In this document: positions 1 to 12,000 of the stretch, one piece after another | Numbering within the stretch: the stretch's first letter is position 1 | Layout: the number at the start of each line of letters is the position of its first letter | Assembly (NCBI RefSeq): GCF_030035675.1 | Contig: NC_084499.1 | Span: 16,998,239 to 17,062,238 of the forward strand | Length of the DNA stretch: 64,000 bases | Direction of reading: 5' to 3' | Source: Rhineura floridana | Taxonomy: Eukaryota > Chordata > Lepidosauria > Squamata > Rhineuridae | Notes under the pieces: generated by a model | Database searches by the model: none | Seen by the model: the letters and a program-made list of their open reading frames with translations, nothing else | What the model was told of the DNA's origin: nothing | Program-made: the position numbers and the translations under genes

Positions 1-3000
1 AATGGGAGCAGAAGTTGCCACAGTCCACATGTGTGCCCTGAGGCCAGAAACCGAAACCCAAGCAAAGACAAAAGTGTTTGTTGATGCTGTGTTTTTAGTG
101 CATAAATGTTACACAAATCATTATGTGATTTTTTTCATCACTTTTGACGTTTCCCTTCCACTGAAATTAATTACATAATTAATTAGCTTTAGCCATAGCA
201 GGCAGTGAGACAAATTACATAGGTTTTGTTGCAGAACGGAAACAGCACTGATTGCAACAAACACAAAATAGGATGGAATTTAGGGATGGAAAGATCTGTT
301 TCAGTTCTCCAGTATTCCAACATTTCCAATATTAAATTCAGTTCTCCACATTTCTGCAGCAATTTGCAATTTTTTTCAAAAAAAATCCTCATGAAAGTTC
401 TCTAACATTTTAGTGCCATTTTGTCCTAATAAACACATTTTTGTAGGCAATTTTACTAACGTACACATTTCTGCAAGCAATTTCTCATCATCTAATTCAT
501 TTTTGTATGTTATTTTCACTCATATTCATTGTTATGCACACTTTCCTCTTACATAAGCATTTTTGAAAACATTGTTTGGTTGTTGACTGCACTGCAAAAT
601 TCAATTAAGTGCAAATTGTGAAGGATGCCTGTGTTGCTGTTCTCATATTGTTTCGGAAAGTGTGAATCTGATCGATTCGGCTCAAAATGCGCACTGAATC
701 AAATTTATTGCCTATCCCTTATGGAAATCACTGCATCCTTATATCCCTGGAACATTCCACATGGCAACATTCTGTTGCAGCTCCTGCTGGTATGAATGAT
801 CACTACTGCTGATGCTCTGAACTGGATTTTACTCTTTTTGAGACGGTCTCCTTGCACTGTTTTGTTCACTCCATCACCTGCAATGTTTTATAATTTTAAA
901 AATTAAATAAGCACTGCCCTCGAGCTGTTTCCTAAATCTTTTACTGTGTCATTGGTGATTGTGTTTCCTTGTGTGACACATTGCTTTTAACTGCCTGCAG
1001 AAGTGTGTTGCTAACTTGCTATTTCCCCCCCCCCCAATACACCTTTCATTTCATATTGGAAACAGTTTATATGTAAACTGGAGAAATCCCTAAGAATGGG
1101 CACGTTGAATCTATAGGCACGGTCCCACATTATCAGAGGCCCCAGGCGTTGGCTCATTTTGCATCTTGTTTTGAAGTGGCATTCTTTTCTTTTTTACTGT
1201 CTCTGCTTTATATCAGGGCTGAAACCACTGATGGTTGGCAGAAAACCATACAACACGGAAATGTTGAGCCATTGCTTTTTGTTGGTGGCTGAAACTATTT
1301 CAGCAGACATCAAACGCTCTCGCTCCAGAGCCAGGAAGCTATTCTTTTATGTGATGCCCATTCGTGATGGAGCTCATTCGAGACAACCTCTTGGTCATTT
1401 TATGTCCTTGGGCCAAATGCGGCCCTTGAAACCTCTCTATCTGGCCCTCGGGAATCTCCCAGTGCTATACCACCTCCCCAACCACACCACCTCTCCCCAG
1501 GCCATGTTGTCCTTTGGCCTCACTTTGCATCTTCCTTAAGTGTTTTCGTCTGGCTGTCTGGCTGTTTGCTTGGGTGGAGGCTAGAAAGGGATGTGTGAGC
1601 ATGTGCAGAAACTAGCATACTGTACAAAGGTAAAATTTACATTCATTGCTCCTCCCCTGTTTGCCTCTGGCCCCACCCACTACTGGCATGTGGAATGTTG
1701 CCCAGATGAGAATGTGGCTCTCAGGACAAAAAAAAAAAGGATTTGTGTATGTGTGCTTTATTTTTCTTTTTTAAAATAAATTTATTTAGCAGTTTTACGA
1801 GTATATAATCAGGTCATTACTTATCAAAAGTACAAGAAAACATTTTAACAACCCTCCCACTCTCTCTCCCCGCCCCGCCCAAGGGATGGAAAGATCTGTC
1901 AATTTTGGTTCTCTCAGTTTCTCATTTTGGCAATCTTAAATTCAGTTCTCCTCATTTCTGCAGCAATCTGCGATTTAAAAAAAATCCTCATGATTATTCT
2001 GCAGCGTTTTAGTGAATTTCTCCTAATAAACATATTTTTGTAGGCAGTTTTGGCAAAGGTACACATTTTTACAAGCCATTTCTCATCCCAGAATGCATTT
2101 TTGCAAGTTATTTTCACTCAAATATTCCTTTTTCTTTTTTTTTGGCACACTTGCCTCTGACAGACATTTTTGTAAACATTGTTTGCTTGGCAACTCCATT
2201 GCAAAATTCGGATAAGTGCGAATTTCAAAGGATGACAGTATCTCAGTTCTCATATTGTTTTGGAAAGTGCAAATTTGATAGATTCAGCTTGAAATGCAAA
2301 TCAAATTTCTCGCCCATCCCTACCCCCCCCAAAAATAACTTTAGGCAACCTGTGTGTCTAAAAATATACCGCACGGTCTTCTCCCTTCTGTCCATGAAAT
2401 TACCTTGACTGACACTGTTCTTTCTTTTTTTCCTCGTTTTAAAATGTTTTCCTTCACTTGACTCTTGGGTGTGCTTTCTTGATCATTCTAGTATGTATAC
2501 CACTTGGACCGCTGAATCAGAACACTTTTTATTGCGACTTTGTCTTTATCGTTCATTTGTTTCAAGGATTTTGTATGTTGCTTTGACATTTCTAATATGC
2601 ATAAATTTTGCAAATAAAGTAACATAATAAAAATGCCTCCACGGTTGAGCCCAGCTCTGTAAAGCTGTTTAGAACCATGTTGTTCATGCAAAAGGACGAT
2701 GGGTTCCAGACACAGACATATATTTCTACATGAGACCACCTGCCCACCAACGTTTGTCAGATTAAAGCGAGGAATGTGCCACTGAGGGGATCAAGTAAAT
2801 TAGGCTAGCCCGTCAAAATATTTTAATCAAGAGATATTTGAAACTTCACTGACTCCTGCTTGATAAAACAATGCTGGCCTAGGATGGAGCGAAATGGCCG
2901 CTCTACCGTTCTTACCCAAAGAGCGTTGTGCAGTGTGAGGAGAACTAAAGTTGCCTTTCCTTTTCTCTGATTGTACCTCGAAGTGGCTTGTTGTGTTCCC

Positions 3001-6000
3001 TTCTCCAACAGGCCTCTGCCAGTGCCTACACAACACAGAGGGGCCTTCCTGTGAGCGTTGTGCCGCTGGTTTCCACGGCAACCCCTTCATCGGTCGCTTT
3101 GATGACTGCGAGCCTTGCCCTTGTCCCGGCCAGACGCCTTGCATGGCCATCCCAGAGAGCGGAGAGGTGGTCTGTACCCATTGTCCGCCGGGGCAGAGAG
3201 GTAGGTATCATTACAGTAGGGCCCCACTCATACGGCTGGTTACGTTCCAGACCCCCGCCTAAAAGTGAAATCCGCTGAAAAGTGAAACTCCATCGATAAA
3301 ATGGCACCTAACGCCCCCAAAAAGCCGTAAAAACGGAACAAGCGCCGTATTAGTGGGGCCTTACTCTAATTACTCTAATTGAAAACCGCCCTATTAGTGG
3401 AACGCCGAAAAGCTGGCCACCAAAAAGCGGGGCCCTACTGCTCATATGTTAAGTCAGGAATTGCCAATGTGGTGCCTATGGTCAGACCCTTGAGGTCTTC
3501 CCCTGGCAGCCATAAAACCTCACTGCCTCTTTGGTCATTTTGACTTCCTTGAAAAGTTTGTAGAGCTGTGGTTTCCAAAGCTGCAAATTCTCCAGAACCT
3601 TGAAGAATCCTCATTCTTTCTGCGTTTTCAACATATTTTTTAAAAAGAGCAAGTTACTAGTCCTCATGGTTATGGAGCCAAGCTTTGGAATACCTCTCTA
3701 CCTTTCCTTCCCTCTTTCCCCTTTTCCTTTGTCACTTGTTGTCCTTGCCCCAGTGGACCTCCACATTTATTTTAAATATTGACTCATGGAATTGGCAGAC
3801 AAATGTTTTGTAACTCTGTCTCCCTTGCAATTAGTGATAGAAAACAGATTTGTCTTTTTTTTTCTTCAGAGGGAGAGGAATAAAGACAATTTTGCCTTTA
3901 TGGGCCTTTGGATTCATTTTAACAATGGCAAATACAAAATAGGGAGAAATAATTCTCTTGGCTAAGTTAATTGTGGCAAAGGGATTGCTGTTATGCATTA
4001 CACCAGACAAACAAGTATGTGTGTGTGTATTTTCCAGAGAGTTTAAGATGGTTTGAAAGAGTAGACTCAATAAAATTAATGAACCAGACTAACTTAGGTC
4101 GATTAATTTCAGTAGGTCTACTCTGAGGTCCCATCTGCACTCTACATTTAAAGCAGTATTATGCCACTTTAAACAGTCATGGCTTCCCCCAAATAATCCT
4201 GGGAACTGTAGTTTGTGAAGGGTGCTGAGAGTTGTTAGGCCCAGAGCTTGGAAAAGTTACTTTTTTTGAACTACAACTCCCATCAGCCCCAGCCAGCATG
4301 ACCACTGGATTGGGCTGATGGGAGGTATAGTTCAAAAAAGTAACTTTTCCAAGCTCTGGTTAGGCCACCCCTATTCCTCTCACAGAGCTACAGTTTCCAG
4401 AGTTCCCTGGGAAGAGGGATGGATTGTTAAATCACTCTGGAAATTATATCTCTGTGACAGAACTAGGGGTCTCCCAACAACTCTCCACATCCTTAAAACA
4501 AACTACAGTTCCCAGGATTCTTTGGAGGAAGCCATGGCTGTTTAAGTGGCATAATATTGCTTTAAATGTGCAGTGCAGATGGCCCCTCAGAGCAGACCCA
4601 CTGAAATTAATTGACCTAAGTTAATCAGGTTCGTTAATTTTAATGAGTCTACTCTTTGGGGGAAGCCATGACTGTTTAAAGTGTTATGATACTTGCTTTA
4701 AATGTATAGCACAGAAGGGGCCTGAGTAAAATTTACCTGGATAAAACTCATCACAAATGCAGTCATCCTACTTTCACATCCAATCAAACAGGATGAGCAG
4801 AGCTTTTTTTAATTGTTCCAATAACCTACCAACCCTGTTCAACCTGAAAGCACCAGTGCATGTTACATGTGTACCCTGTGAAAAGTGAAGCCTTTTGAAA
4901 ACTGCTTTCTTAGGGTCTGTAGTTCCATCTGCAGTTTATGTTTGTGGGACCCTTTTACAAAACTCCCTTCTCTCCTCCTGTCTCTTCTGTCCTGATCCAG
5001 GGAGACTGTGTGAGCTGTGCGATGATGGCTTTTTCGGGGACCCACTGGGAAGGAATGGACAAGTCCGACCTTGCAGCCCCTGTGACTGCAATGGCAACGT
5101 GGACTCCAATGCCGTGGGCAACTGTGACGCCCTCTCAGGCCACTGTCTCCGCTGTCTGTACAACACCGCAGGGGACCGCTGTGAGAGGTGTCAGGAAGAC
5201 TTCTACGGGGATCCATTAGCTGCCAACCCTACTGAGAAGTGTGCACGTAAGTACAGACCTCCAGCTTGCCCTGAGAGCTGCTCTGAAACTTTTTGTCCCA
5301 GCAGCACAAGTAGGTTTTTTCCCCATTACTTGAGTGTTTTGTTCTACTTGAGTGGAGCCATAGGAATTGTTGGACATGACTGAGGTTCATTCATTTAAAG
5401 GGATCTACCCTGAGTAGAATTAAGTTGGATACCACCCCTACTTTTTCATATTTCTAAAAGGAAGAGGTCGTGAGGGCTTGGTCCTGGCCTGTGACATGTG
5501 CAGTCATGGAACAGCATGTTCAGTGATACTCTTGTAACATAGAAAAGGCTAAAGATGTAAACCGAGAATTCTCTTAGGCTGCATCTGATCTTCTTGGATA
5601 TTCTGTGTAGGGTGAAAATAGTAGCATGGTTAGGGCAGCAGGCCCTGTGATTGGCCTTGGGGGACCAGCAAATGCCCAATCATGTCATCATCTGGAACCA
5701 GTCTATCTGGATCAATTGATGTTTCTGGACACTTTTCAATTTTTAAAAAACAATTACTATCGGTTTTATCTTGAAATTATGGTTTCCATGGGAGGTGGAA
5801 TTCAGCCCCGGGGTAAATTGCAGCCCTCCAGGCCTCTCTGACCCGCATAACTGTCCCCAGGCCAGACCCCACACTAGCCCTGCTCTTGCTTGCCTGGATG
5901 GAACAGAAAGAGAGAGTTGTGTCTCTGGCTACGCCCATCTTTGTCACACCTATCACTAGTATGTGGCCCCTGGAATGTTGTCCATGAACAAATGTGGCCC

Positions 6001-9000
6001 TCAGGCTGACAAAGTTTCCTAACCCTGATTTAAGACAATAAAACCACACTTTATTTCCCCCTCCTTGCTTCCTAGCCTGCAAGTGTAACCCTGGAGGCTC
6101 TGCCCGCAGGCCAGAGGTTTGTGACAGTGTGACCGGTCAATGCGTCTGCCTCCCCCACGTGACTGGGCGGGACTGCAGCCAGTGCCAAGAGGGTTATTTT
6201 GACCTCCAACCGGGAAAGGGGTGCAAAAGGTAACGGACACGAGGTGGGTGGGCAGGGAAATTGACCTCTACAGAAAAGTCAGGTGGGGAATATGTAACAC
6301 GGGAAATACAAGGTGGTACTTGGTATTATCATTATTGTTGTTGTTGGTGTTGTTGTTATTATTATTATTTATATCCTGCTCTTCCTCATGAAAGAGCCCA
6401 GGGCTGTAAACATAAATAAAACCATTTAAGAAGAAAAAGAAAAGCATTCTAAAACAGTGAAAACGTTCCAAAATACTGTACAATTGCAATTTTAAAAAAT
6501 CCAAAACGCAGTTTAAAAAAAATGTAATGCACAGTTAAAATATTATAAAATAAAACACAGATTAAAAAGAGTTGTCACTCCTTCTAAGAGCGAACTCAGG
6601 TGGCTAAGTGCCACCAGGGTGGTTAAAGAAATAAATAGGGAGTTCCACAGCTCTGGGGCCACCACCAAAAGGCCCTGTTTCTTGTCCAAGCCAACCTAAC
6701 TAGTCTTAATGATGGGCACTCGAGAAGGAATTGGAATCTTAGCGTACAGGTAGGATTATACTGGCAGTCTGTCAGATAACCTGGTCCCAAGCTATTTCCC
6801 TCTTCTCTCCTCACCCCCAGCTGCCAGTGTCACCCGGTAGGATCCCAGCACAGCCGTTGCCACCTGCTCACGGGGCAATGCGCCTGCCAACCTGGCGTGG
6901 AAGGAGTCTTGTGTGATCGGTGCCAGGCCGGCTTCTTCGGGTTCTCCTTCCAAGGCTGCCGAGGTAACGTCAATGCCAGTTTGGTCATCTTCACAATTGA
7001 CTCTCTGGTCTCACTCAGGTTGAGGGGCGCTCTTTTGGGATCTCCTCCCTGCACACACAACTGAAACGCAGCTGATTCAGAGGCTCTGTCCTGAGGGGAT
7101 GTGATAGAAGTTGATAAATTATTCAGAGAGTGAAAAATGCAGCCAGATTATATGAGAACATAAGACGAGCTCTGCTGGATGAGGCCACTGGCCCATCTAG
7201 TCCAGCGTCCTGTTTTCACGGGCCAACCAGATGCCTCAGTGGGAAGCCCACAAGTGGGACCTGAGTGCAACAGCACTTGCCCCACTCACAGGTCTTAGCA
7301 ACTGGTTTTCAGAGATAGGCTGCCTCTGGGAGTGGAGGTTCCATTCTTGGCTGTCATGACTAAGAAGAGCCCGGCTGCTGGATCAGGCCCCAAAGGCCCA
7401 TCGTAGTCCAGCCTCCTGTTCTCACAGTGGCCAATCAGATGCCCCAATGGGAAGCCCGCAAGCAGGACCTGAGTATAGGAGTAACTTTTCCCCACTTGTG
7501 ATTCCCAGCTTACTGCCTCCAACAAGGGAGGAAGAACATAAGAAGAACCTGCTGGATCAGGCCAGTGGTCCATCATAGTCCAGCCTCCTGTTCTCACAGT
7601 GGCCAATTAGATGCCCCAATAGGAAGCCCGTCAGCAGGACCCGAGCACAACAGCACTCTCCCCACTTGAGATTCCTAGGAACGGGCACTCGGAGGCATAC
7701 TGCCTCCGACAGAGGAGGGAGAACAGAGCCATCGTGACTAGTAGCCATCCAAGTTGTTGGGCAGCACGGCCTCTTGTGGGAGCAAAGGAACTATCTGCTC
7801 TTCCCATTTAAAATCAGGTGACACTGAGCATCCTATGGGAGTAAACAGTCCTAAGGAACAGTAGGAGCCATCTGAGCTGGAAATAGTGGCCCTAAAAAAA
7901 ACAAAACCCTTTTGTGTTCCCTTTGCCCTCCTCTGGAAGCCTCTCCCCCACCCGCCCCCCAAAAGCTGGGCAAGCTGGGGATAGGAGAATGAGTTTGGGG
8001 AGTGGTGGGGTGTAGTTTGAATCAAAAGGGGGTAGTGGACATAGGAAGCAGCCTTATACTGTGTCAGACCATTGGTCTATTTAGCTCAATATTGCCTACA
8101 TTGAATGGCAGTAGTTCTTTGGGGTTTCAGGCCAGGGGCTCTCTCAGACCTTCCTGGGGATGCCGAGGATTGTACCGGGGACCTTCTGCATGCGAGACAG
8201 GTGCTCTACCCCTGAGCTACGGCCCTTCCCTTTAGGAACATAGGAAGCTGCCTTATATTGAGTTAGACCTTTGGTCCATCTAGTTCAGTATTGTTTCCAC
8301 TGACTGGCAGCAGCTCTCCAGGGTTTCAGGCAGGGTGTCCCTCCCAGCCCCACCTGGAGATGCCGGGGACTGAGCCGGTGAACTTCTGCCTGCAAGGCAA
8401 ATCCTCTACCACCAAACTGCAGCCCCTTTCCTTCGATTACTACTCCCCATGCGCGCTACATCCCCACCATCGCAATCACTCCTCTTCTTCCCTTTCTTCC
8501 AGCCTGCAACTGCTCCCGGCTCGGCTCTGTCTCCCCCCAGTGCCACAAGAACAGCACGTGCGTGTGCAAGAGAGGCTTTGTGGGGTACAAGTGTGACCAG
8601 TGCGAGGCTAACTACTTCTATGACCCCAGGAGCAACCAGTGCCAGGAGTGCCCCATTTGCTACAGCCTCGTGAAGGAAGAGGTCTGGTCCACATTCCTGC
8701 TCGGCTTTGCCGGCTCGCTTCCTTTCATTTATTAATTTATTTATTATTTATTATTTGATTTTTATCCCGTCCTTCCTCCCAGCAGGAGCCCAGGGCAGCA
8801 AACAGAAGTGCTAAAAACACTTTAAAACATCATAAAAATAGACCTTAAAATACATTAAAACAAAACAACGTTAAAAACATTTTAAAAAAAGCTTTAAAAA
8901 CATCTTTTAAAAAAGGGTTAAAAACATATTATTAAAAACAAAATATTAAAAAGCAATTCTAACACAGACGCAGACTGGGATATGCTTGTTGAAAGAGGAA

Positions 9001-12000
9001 AGTCTTCAAAAGGTGCAGAGATCAGTCTGTCGGTCAGCCAGTTAGCCAGCCGATCAGACTTTTAGTCAGCTTAGTTAAATGAATAGTCAGGCAGCTTGCC
9101 TTTTTCTATGATGTCTGTTGTTCCCCAAAAGGCATCTCATCTCCGCTTCTTTCCACCTGTAGGCAGAAAGCTATGGACCTGAAGTGCAGGGTTATATTAT
9201 GTTTATTCCCCACCCGCCCTCCAAAAAGCCATCTCACATTGGCTTCTTTCCCCCTGCAGCCAGAAAGTTGTGATCCCAAGTTCAGGAATATACCATGAGG
9301 CTGTTTTTGTATGTCTGTCTCCCCACCACCGCCAACCCCGAAGACTATCTCATCTTGGCCTCTTTCCGCCCTGCAGGTAGAAAACTGTGGACTCAAAGTT
9401 CAAGAATATACAGTGAGGCTGTATTTTATATAATTTCTGTCTTCCCTCCTAAAAGCCATCTGATCTGGGCCTCTTTCCCCCCTGCAGGTAGAAAGCTGTG
9501 GACCCAAAGCTCAAGGATATACAGCGAGGCTGTACTTTTATATTATTTCTGTCTTCCTTCCTAAAAGCCATCTGATCTGGGTTTCTTTCCCTCCTGCAGG
9601 CAGACAGGCTGAAGGCCAAGCTGACAGAGATGGAGTTGTGGTTACAGAAGCCGAACTGTGGCAGGCCGAGGGCACATTATTATTCCGCTGTGCTTGGGGA
9701 GGCCCCACGGGGAGACACCCTCCACAACCGTTACCTGCTGAAAGGTAAAAAGATGGGCTGGATGGGGAGGGGGGCTTCCCTTTCTGTCGTAGCAAACGAA
9801 AGATCTGGAGGGGAATTTTCAGACACAACAGTAGCAGAATCCTCCTGGGGGAAAGGCCATAGCTCATTGGTAGAGCATCTGCCTTGTGTGCAGAAAGTCC
9901 CCGGTTCAGTCCCCAGCTATCTCCAAGTAGGGCTGGGAATGTCCCCTGTCTGAAAACCTGGAGTGCTGCTGCCAGTTAGTGCAGACCATACTGAGTTAGA
10001 TGGAGCAATGGCCTGACTCAGTATAAGGCAGCTTCCTCTGTCCTTTTGGGGAAGGGTTGTAGCCCAATGGTTAGAACATTTGCTTTGCACGCAGAAGGCC
10101 CCGGATTCAGTCTCCAATGACATCTCTGGGTAGGGCTGGTAGAGAAGATTCCTGCCTGAAACCCTTGAGAGCTGCTGCCTTGTCAGTGTAGACAATACTG
10201 AGCTAAATGGACCAATGGTCCAATTCAATATATCTCCTATGTCTCATCAAAGTAGAAACGCAAGAGCACCCCAGGATTTGTCCCGAAAAAGGTTGGGGCT
10301 AAGGATGAATGGATCAGTCTATATCTTGATTGTGTCAGTTTCACATGTGTTCATTCATGAGTTCATCTTGTCTCATCTTTGCATAATTCTGGGAATTTTG
10401 TACAAATCCATACAAACGTTCGTATTTAAGTCACAACATACAGTATCTTCTCAAAAAAGTCATATTTAAGGGTTGTTTTCAGCTCACTTTTACTCAGAGT
10501 AGATCCATTTGAATTAGTGGGCCTAATTTAGCCAAGGCCGTTAATTTCAATGGGTCTACTCTGAATAAAAGCTTGTTTACCACAACCCATAATATGTACT
10601 TTGTCTCAGTTTACATATTTCTAACAGATCTAATCCCCAAATAGGTACTTTTTAAATGCATGTTGGTACTTTTTTGAGCCAAGAACTGTTATCGTAAAAT
10701 ATGGAAGGACAATTATGTTCCAAACTAAGGACGGGATCCATTGGCTGGTCCTGGTTCAAAAGCCTTCCGTCGACCTAACAGGCCGATATCCATTTGCATT
10801 CGTTCTGTGTCTGCTAGTGACTGCTTTTACTGATCCTTTCTTCCCCTTGCAAAAAATATTGTTATTAATTTCTATATTTTAAATGGAAATGTCAATAATT
10901 TTAAAGGAAAGGTTGATCTTATGAAAGGAATTATCTATAAAATTATTCTTAATATTGGTATGCTAGAGATGGATTTCTTTAAAAAAAACTGTTTTTGAAA
11001 ACAGCTATGGAAAATTGCTACATAAAAATCTGATCTGCAACAGTAGAGAATAAGCAAATTAATGGAAAATTTGGTACCAAATGAAAATTGAGCAGAATTC
11101 CCTATTCTGAACCATATATTTGTCCAGTAAATGTGAGCTGCAGCTCTTAATCAGCTCTTATGGCATTCTGTAGCTGTTTCTCCTTTGGGTAACTGCCATA
11201 GCTCAGTGGTTAGGGCATCTGCTTTACGTGCAGAAGGCCCCAGGTTCAATCCCCCGCATCTCTAGATAGAGCTGGGGGGGTGTCTTTACCTGAAACCCTG
11301 AAGAGCTGCTGCCAGTCAGTGTAGACAACACTGAGCTAGATGGCCCAACGGTCTGACTCAGTATAAGGCAGCTTCCTATATTCCTGTGATCCTTCTTTTG
11401 CCAATGGATTGGTCTCCTCCTTGCTACAGTGTTCTTTCTGGGGGGTAGAGAGACCAGGCTTCACAGTGGTCCCTGGTTCCCTGGCTTATGGCAGAAGCCC
11501 AAGCGTGCTGCTCTGAAACTTACTACATACCTGAAACTTATTATGTATCTTCAGTGCAAAGGGAGGGGAGTGATCGCTCTCCCAACACACCGTCCTCATT
11601 ACACACATAAGATTAATAAGGCTCCACATTAACTTTTGCAGCCCCAGATGCGTGGGCCCAGGAACAGCTGCCGTAAAGAGCCCATTTTTGTCCCTCACAG
11701 GTGCCAAAGTGGCTTTCTTAGAAAAGCTTGCGGAGCTGGAGAGCCTGGTGCGCGACGCAGGGAGCCGGCTGAGGAACACCAGTGAGATCCTGGGCTGTGA
11801 CTATCAGAGGGGCGCCAAAGGCTGCACCCTCCTCTCCAACATCCAGCCCTTCCTGTGGTCGACTCACCGAGAGATCCAGCTGGCCACCGAGACGCTGGTT
11901 GCAATGGTACCAGGCCGAATGCTGAGCCGGTGTTTCTCAGAATTTCCAAACTGTGCACAGGGAAAGTGATCGCTGATCGCCGGGCAGAGGAGGCAAATGG

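Larger units (their letters stand above)
4090..4630. repeat. Outer layer of a nested palindrome (GTCTACTCTGAG foldback family)
   Basis: The arms at about 4090-4125 (AACTTAGGTC...CTACTCTGAG) and 4587-4630 (CTCAGAGCAG...GACCTAAGTTAA) are inverted copies. Between them lies another foldback element. The same GGGTCTACTCTGAGTAGGA motif recurs at 10490, 15650, 34040, 51660 and 58030. Confidence 0.65.

Noticed and set aside
9852-9915. tRNA-like sequences with A and B boxes (many loci)
   Set aside because: They are heads of SINEs: the same sequence continues into a shared SINE body, and they lack a full cloverleaf with acceptor stem.
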